From an uncultured beta proteobacterium (GTDB lineage: Bacteria; Pseudomonadota; Gammaproteobacteria; Burkholderiales; SG8-39): a stretch of 28,673 bases of DNA. The notes under the pieces were generated by a model that saw only the letters and a program-made list of their open reading frames with translations, ran no database searches and was not told the DNA's origin. Position numbers and translations under genes: made by a program. Position 1 is the stretch's first letter. Each line of letters opens with the position of its first letter. Of the stretch, positions 24,695 to 28,673 are shown one piece after another. The stretch is taken from positions 1 through 28,673 of the forward strand of contig CADEDU010000091.1 of assembly GCA_902826155.1 (NCBI GenBank). The letters are read 5' to 3'.

Positions 24695-24717
24695 TTGACA
24701 CGACGGCAGTGCTGTCA
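24695..24717 (+). promoter_or_regulatory. Candidate promoter -35 element overlapping an inverted repeat
   Basis: The divergent gap of 228 bp between the hydrolase operon and the Dpp-like operon contains a perfect TTGACA at 24695-24700. It overlaps an inverted repeat, TGACA-N12-TGTCA (24696-24717). No good -10 box follows at 16-18 bp (CCATTC at 24718), so an activator-dependent promoter or a plain operator is as likely as a standard promoter. Confidence 0.3.
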
Positions 24718-24763
24718 CCATTCTTCGCCGCGCACCTTTACGACTAACCTCCAGGATCGAGCC

Positions 24764-26401
24764 ATGCCCATGTTTTCTGTCGCGACCGCGTACGCCGCGT
24801 CCGAGTCTGCCGCGTCCGCCCTTCGCACCGCAATGAGCGGCGCCCGGAGTGCGGCTGCCGTTGCAGCGTTCGTCCTCGCTGCCTTGACCGGTCCCGTGCT
24901 CGCCCAGGACAACACGCTGATCATGGCGATGACCAGCACGCCGAAGGGGTTCGACTCCGACATCTGGGTGCCCGGGCAGATCGAAACGTCCGTCAACGTC
25001 TACGAAGGCCTCACTCGCTTCGCCACTCGTACCGGTGCCAACGGTCAACGCGAAGTCGATCCCGGCAAGTTCGAACCGCATTTCGCCGAGAGCTGGACGG
25101 TATCGGCCGACGGCAAGACCTACGTGTTCAAGATCCGCCCCGGCGTGAAGAGCCCGCACGGCAACGAGTTGAACGCCGACGACGTGGTGTGGACGTTCCA
25201 GAAATCGATGAACCAGAAGCGCACCGGACTGTTCATCAAGAACGTGGCGCGTATCGACAAGGTCGAGGCGGTGTCGCGCAACGAAGTGCGCTTCACCCTC
25301 ACCCATCCCAACCGCATCTTTCTCGCGGTGATGACGCTGCACATCCCGGCGCTGTTCGACTCCACCGAAGCGAAGAAGCACGCCAGCACCGACGATCCGT
25401 TCGCCACCAAATGGCTGGCGCAGAACACCGCCGGCTTCGGGCCGTACCACGTGCAGTCGGTGCAGGCGGGCCAGCAGGCGGTGCTCGTGGCCAATCCGAA
25501 CTACGTGTTCGATAAGCCGTTCTACACCCGCGTCATCTGGCGCGAGGTGCCCTCGGCCGCCACGCGGGTGGCGCTGGTGCGCACCGGCCAAGTGCAATAC
25601 GCCGAACAGATTCCGCTGCAGCAGGTGCGCGATCTGCGCAACGACAAGAGCGTGCGCGTCGATTCGTTCGCTAGCCCCGGCAGCGCCACCGTGCGCATGA
25701 ACCCCAAGCTCGCGCCCTTCGACAACGAGAAGGTGCGTCAGGCCGTCGCGTTCGCCACCGACTACAAGGCGATCGGCGAAGCGGTGTTCTTCGGGCTGGG
25801 CACACGCTCGCGCTCGATGCTCAATGCGCCGATCCCCGGGGCCATCGACGCCTACAAGTACGAAACCAACTACGATCAAGCCAAGAAGCTGCTGGCCGAG
25901 GCCGGCCACCCCAACGGTCTGGACGTGACGCTCGAATACAGCACCAACTGGTGGTGGGAAGAGCCGCTGGCGCTGCAGATGCAGGCCTCACTGGCCAAGG
26001 CCGGCATTCGCGTCACGCCCAAGCGCATTCCCTCGACCGAGATGAACGCGCGGCGCGCGATCACCACCTGGTCGCTGCCGTTCTTCACTCACCTCACCTC
26101 GAGTTTCGTGCCCGATCCGTCGTACAACCTGTTCCTCACCGCGCACTGCAAAGGCGGCTCGAACGTCAACGGCAATTGCAACCCGAAGCTCGACGAGCTG
26201 ATCGATGCGTCCGTGGTCGAACGCGACGACAAGAAGTGGCTCGACATCGTCGCGCGGGCGCAGCAGGTTCAGTCCGACTACGCGACCTTCGTCGAGACCT
26301 ACTTGCCCGGCACGCATGAAGTGTTCGTCGGCTGCATGCGCGGTTTCATGTGGCGGCCGCACAACCGCATGGTGTGGAAGGATCTGGCGTGCAAGAAGTG
26401 A
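24764..26401 (+). CDS. ABC transporter substrate-binding protein, SBP_bac_5 (peptide/nickel/opine-like)
   Basis: This periplasmic receptor of 545 residues serves the Dpp/Opp-type importer encoded directly downstream. A long signal sequence ends in AAVAAFVLAALTGPVLAQ. The mature protein shows the cluster-C binding-protein pattern: NVYEGLTRF, FEPHFAESWTVSADGKTYVFKIRPGVK, LNADDVVWTFQKSMN, NTAGFGPYHVQSV and DNEKVRQAVAFATDYKAI. ATG 24764 has AGGA 8 bases upstream. ATG 24833 would give a more normal n-region (MSGARSAAAV) but has no ribosome site. The ligand could be a peptide or another compound; SBP_bac_5 proteins also bind opines, sugars and nickel complexes. It is divergent from the nitrile hydratase operon, which suggests functional association. 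Confidence 0.93.
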   Translation: MPMFSVATAYAASESAASALRTAMSGARSAAAVAAFVLAALTGPVLAQDNTLIMAMTSTPKGFDSDIWVPGQIETSVNVYEGLTRFATRTGANGQREVDPGKFEPHFAESWTVSADGKTYVFKIRPGVKSPHGNELNADDVVWTFQKSMNQKRTGLFIKNVARIDKVEAVSRNEVRFTLTHPNRIFLAVMTLHIPALFDSTEAKKHASTDDPFATKWLAQNTAGFGPYHVQSVQAGQQAVLVANPNYVFDKPFYTRVIWREVPSAATRVALVRTGQVQYAEQIPLQQVRDLRNDKSVRVDSFASPGSATVRMNPKLAPFDNEKVRQAVAFATDYKAIGEAVFFGLGTRSRSMLNAPIPGAIDAYKYETNYDQAKKLLAEAGHPNGLDVTLEYSTNWWWEEPLALQMQASLAKAGIRVTPKRIPSTEMNARRAITTWSLPFFTHLTSSFVPDPSYNLFLTAHCKGGSNVNGNCNPKLDELIDASVVERDDKKWLDIVARAQQVQSDYATFVETYLPGTHEVFVGCMRGFMWRPHNRMVWKDLACKK

Positions 26402-26480
26402 GCACGTCGCATCGCGCTTTCCCCTCTGCGTGATCTGCGTGACAAGCGTGATCGCCGAATTGCGCGACGAGATTCGCGGC

Positions 26481-26498
26481 CTGCCTTTGCGCAGGCAG
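26481..26498 (+). other. Intercistronic hairpin between binding protein and permease genes
   Basis: CTGCCT (26481-26486) and AGGCAG (26493-26498) form a perfect 6-bp stem with loop TTGCGC. The stem ends 8 bases before the TTG start of the permease. In binding-protein operons such structures can stabilise the upstream mRNA or damp translation of the membrane subunits; that role here is inference. The rest of the 105-bp gap holds a 9-bp tandem repeat (CTGCGTGAT, CTGCGTGAC) at 26426-26443. Confidence 0.4.
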
Positions 26499-26506
26499 TA
26501 GCCAGC

Positions 26507-27523
26507 TTGACCATCGCCCGCTTTCTGCTGGTCCGTCTGCTGGTCGCGATTCCGGTCGTGCTGGGGATCGTGTTCTTCACCTTCATGCTGATCCGTATCG
26601 GCCATCAGGACCCGGTGAATATGCTGGCCGGCCCGATGGCCGATGCGAAGATGCTCGAATCGATCCGACGCGAACTCGACCTCGACCGGCCGGTGCTCGA
26701 TCAGTTCGTCACCTATCTGGGCAAGCTCGCGCGGGGCGATTTGGGCCACTCATGGCAGGCCAACAAGCCGGTGCTGGACGAGATCCGCGCGCACCTGCCG
26801 ATCACGCTCGAACTCGTCGTGCTCGCCGTAGGCCTCGGCGCGCTGATCGGCATTCCGATCGGTCTGCGTGCGGCCTTCAACCCCAACGGCTCGTTCGATC
26901 AGCTCACGCGGTTCGGTGCGTTGACCGGCTTCTCGGTCCCGACCTATTGGCTCGGGCTGATGGCGATCTTCGTGTTCTTCTATCTGCTGCGCTGGGCGCC
27001 GGCACCGATGGGGCGACTGAGCCTCGAAGTGATCGCACCCGTCACGGTGACCGGAAGCACGATGCTCGACAGCCTGATCGCCGGCAACTGGACCGCGCTG
27101 CGCTCGGCAATCCATCAACTCATGCTGCCGGTAGCGTGCTTCACGCTGGTGGCCGCCGCGCCGATCATCAAGCAGACGCGCGCCATCGCGATCGAAGTCA
27201 TGGGCAGCGACTACATCCGCCAGGCGCGCGCCAACGGCCTGTCTGATCGCACATTGCGCAAGATCGCATTGCGCAACGCGCTGGTGCCGGTGGTCACGTT
27301 TCTGGGCACCGAGTTCACTTCCCTGCTTGCCGCGGCGTCGCTGATCGAGTTCATCTTCGCGTGGGGCGGACTGGGGCAATGGGGGCTGAATGCGATCCTG
27401 CAGGGCGACTTCGCTGTGGTGCAGGGATACGTGCTCACGCTCGCGCTGGCGTCGGTGATCGTGTTCCTGATCGTCGATCTGGCCGTGCTCGTGCTCGAAC
27501 CGCGCAGCCATCGCCGCGCATGA
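26507..27523 (+). CDS. ABC transporter permease, DppB/OppB-like
   Basis: This 338-residue inner-membrane permease has the N-terminal helix FLLVRLLVAIPVVLGIVFFTFMLI, followed by RIGHQDPVNMLAG and RRELDLDRPVLDQFVTYLGKLARGDLG, which are hallmarks of the DppB family. The cytoplasmic coupling loop is YIRQARANGLSDRTLRKIALRNALVP. The start is TTG 26507 with only a weak upstream AGGCAG; no ATG alternative precedes conserved sequence. It lies 105 bp after the binding protein and 13 bp before the second permease, within one operon. Confidence 0.94.
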   Translation: MTIARFLLVRLLVAIPVVLGIVFFTFMLIRIGHQDPVNMLAGPMADAKMLESIRRELDLDRPVLDQFVTYLGKLARGDLGHSWQANKPVLDEIRAHLPITLELVVLAVGLGALIGIPIGLRAAFNPNGSFDQLTRFGALTGFSVPTYWLGLMAIFVFFYLLRWAPAPMGRLSLEVIAPVTVTGSTMLDSLIAGNWTALRSAIHQLMLPVACFTLVAAAPIIKQTRAIAIEVMGSDYIRQARANGLSDRTLRKIALRNALVPVVTFLGTEFTSLLAAASLIEFIFAWGGLGQWGLNAILQGDFAVVQGYVLTLALASVIVFLIVDLAVLVLEPRSHRRA

Positions 27524-27536
27524 TGGACGGCGCAGC

Positions 27537-28424
27537 ATGAGCACCTCCAGCCTCACCGCAACCGCTGCAGCACCGGGAATCGTCGCGCGCTCGCGTGGCA
27601 TCGCACGGCGCAGTCCGACGTTTGCGGTCGGCGCTCTGATCGTCGGCACGATGCTGCTGGTCGCGCTGCTGGCGGAGGTGATCGCGCCCTACTCGCCGAC
27701 CGAGGCGTTCTCTAGCAACGTGCTCAACGCGCCCGGTGCGCGTTTTCTGCTCGGCACTGACGGCAACGGCATGGACGTGCTTTCGCGCGTGATCCACGGA
27801 ACGCGCTACGCCTTCGGCATTGCGCTGCCGGCCGGCTTGATCATGCTGTTGGTCGGCGTGCCGCTCGGCGTGCTGGCGGGCTACAAGGGCGGCATCGTCG
27901 ACGAAGTCCTGCTGCGTGTGCTCGACGTGCTGCGCGCCTTCCCGACCATCATTCTTGCGCTCGCGGTGGTGGCGGCGATGGGTCCGAACCTGTTCAATGT
28001 GATCCTGGTGGTGGGCCTGCTCGACAGCCCGATCCTCGCGCGCATCGTGCGGGCCGAAGTGCTCGCCTTGCGCGAGGCCACGTTCGTGCGCGCGGCCATT
28101 GCCGTGGGCAATCCGCCCTGGCGCATCATGGTCCGCCACATCCTGCCCAACGCGCTGTTGGGTGCCACGGCGCAGTTGCCGGTGCGCATGGCCTGGGCGG
28201 TGCGGATCAGCGCGACGCTCGCGTTCATCGGCGTTGGCGTGCAGGCGCCGGCGCCCGAGTGGGGCGCGATGATCCGCCAAGGCGCCGAGTACGTGATCAG
28301 CGGCGAGTGGTGGGTCGCGACCTTTCCCGGGCTGGCACTGATCGGCATGGTGCTCGGCCTGAATCTGCTGGGCGATGGCCTGTCCGATCTGCTCGACCCG
28401 CGCCGCCGGGCCAGTGGCCGTTGA
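27537..28424 (+). CDS. ABC transporter permease, DppC/OppC-like
   Basis: This 295-residue partner permease contains the OppC-family N-terminal helix (FAVGALIVGTMLLVALLAEVIAPYSPTEAF) and FLLGTDGNGMDVLSRVIHGTRYAF, the conserved LGTD-x-x-G-x-D-x-x-SR motif. Its coupling loop is EATFVRAAIAVGNPPWRIMVRHILPNAL. GVGVQAPAPEWGAMIRQGAEYV and LLGDGLSDLLDPRRR close the protein. The ATG at 27537 has a weak GGACGG site. The next gene starts at the base right after its TGA, giving tight coupling to the ATPase. Confidence 0.94.
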   Translation: MSTSSLTATAAAPGIVARSRGIARRSPTFAVGALIVGTMLLVALLAEVIAPYSPTEAFSSNVLNAPGARFLLGTDGNGMDVLSRVIHGTRYAFGIALPAGLIMLLVGVPLGVLAGYKGGIVDEVLLRVLDVLRAFPTIILALAVVAAMGPNLFNVILVVGLLDSPILARIVRAEVLALREATFVRAAIAVGNPPWRIMVRHILPNALLGATAQLPVRMAWAVRISATLAFIGVGVQAPAPEWGAMIRQGAEYVISGEWWVATFPGLALIGMVLGLNLLGDGLSDLLDPRRRASGR

Positions 28425-28673
28425 ATGCCGATGCCGCTGCTCAGCATCGACAATCTGCACGTGCACTTCATCGCACGCGATCTGGGCGATCGGGTACGCA
28501 CGGCACGCGCGCTGAACGGCGTTTCGCTCACAGTCGACGAGGGCGAGATCGTCGGTCTGGTCGGCGAGACCGGCGCGGGCAAATCGCTCACCGGACTGGC
28601 GCTGCTCGGTCTGCTGCGTCCGCCCGCGCACATCGTCGCCGGAACGATCACCTTCGAGGGCGCGCCGCTCGAT
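28425..28673 (+). CDS. ABC transporter ATP-binding protein, DppD/OppD-like (3' end outside window)
   Basis: The first 83 codons of an importer ATPase are present. It reads MPMPLLSIDNLHVHFIARD, then ARALNGVSLTVDEGEIVGLVGETGAGKSLTGLALLGLL, where GETGAGKS is Walker A in the form typical of OppD/DppD. ATG 28425 immediately follows the permease TGA; ATG 28431 is an alternative two codons on. Signature and Walker B motifs lie beyond the window. It completes the order binding protein, DppB, DppC, DppD, and a DppF-like ATPase gene may follow. Confidence 0.93.
   Translation, partial: MPMPLLSIDNLHVHFIARDLGDRVRTARALNGVSLTVDEGEIVGLVGETGAGKSLTGLALLGLLRPPAHIVAGTITFEGAPLD

Noticed and set aside
24659..25909. 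416-codon minus-strand open frame opposite the SBP_bac_5 gene
   Set aside because: Antisense shadow rich in His, Arg, Gly and Val without motifs; the plus-strand frame has a signal peptide and clear family segments.
27435..28631. 398-codon minus-strand open frame opposite the DppC and DppD genes
   Set aside because: Its His/Gln/Arg/Asp-rich composition is typical of antisense frames in high-GC DNA, and it has no membrane segments or domains.

Overview
The window is a GC-rich (about 65-67 % in most genes, by eye), densely packed bacterial chromosome segment. The 3-hydroxybutyrate oligomer hydrolase, the Entner-Doudoroff enzymes and the many ABC importers and catabolic enzymes suggest a free-living, metabolically versatile betaproteobacterium, probably Burkholderiales. 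That placement is inference; no rRNA, tRNA or other taxonomic marker is present. No phage, IS transposase or CRISPR array was seen, and no transcriptional regulator gene is recognisable anywhere in the window.

Layout. (1) 1-4.2 kb: the C-terminal end of a 3-hydroxybutyrate oligomer hydrolase, an MFS exporter, and a convergent gene for a large secreted protein built from seven Cys-containing beta-sandwich-like repeats plus a lectin-like C-terminus. (2) 4.3-6.9 kb: a beta-class glutathione S-transferase divergent from zwf. (3) 6.9-10.6 kb: a structured inverted-repeat element of about 273 bp, then a block of visibly lower GC with a SAM methyltransferase and a GMC oxidoreductase, then about 650 bp with no convincing gene but a 24-bp tandem repeat. 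This stretch looks like an insertion between zwf and edd-eda. (4) 10.6-13.1 kb: eda and edd, which with zwf give most of the Entner-Doudoroff pathway (no pgl seen). (5) 13.2-17.0 kb: an acyl-CoA synthetase, a small cupin, and a translationally coupled AtuA-like (DUF1446)/DUF4387 pair. (6) 17.0-24.5 kb: the most interesting region. A NodB/PuuE-type hydrolase and an isochorismatase-type amidohydrolase face a tightly overlapping minus-strand operon. That operon encodes a second NodB/PuuE-type hydrolase, a nitrile-hydratase beta-N-like protein, a cobalt-type nitrile hydratase alpha subunit, and a PotDBCA-like ABC importer. (7) 24.7-28.7 kb: a divergent Dpp/Opp-like ABC importer (binding protein, two permeases, start of the first ATPase).

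Together, regions 6 and 7 read as an uptake-and-degradation locus for an organic nitrogen compound. The importers bring a substrate in; a nitrile-hydratase-like metalloenzyme and up to three C-N hydrolases then process it. The nitrile hydratase is unusual because the C-terminal half of its beta subunit is absent. The substrate cannot be read from the sequence.
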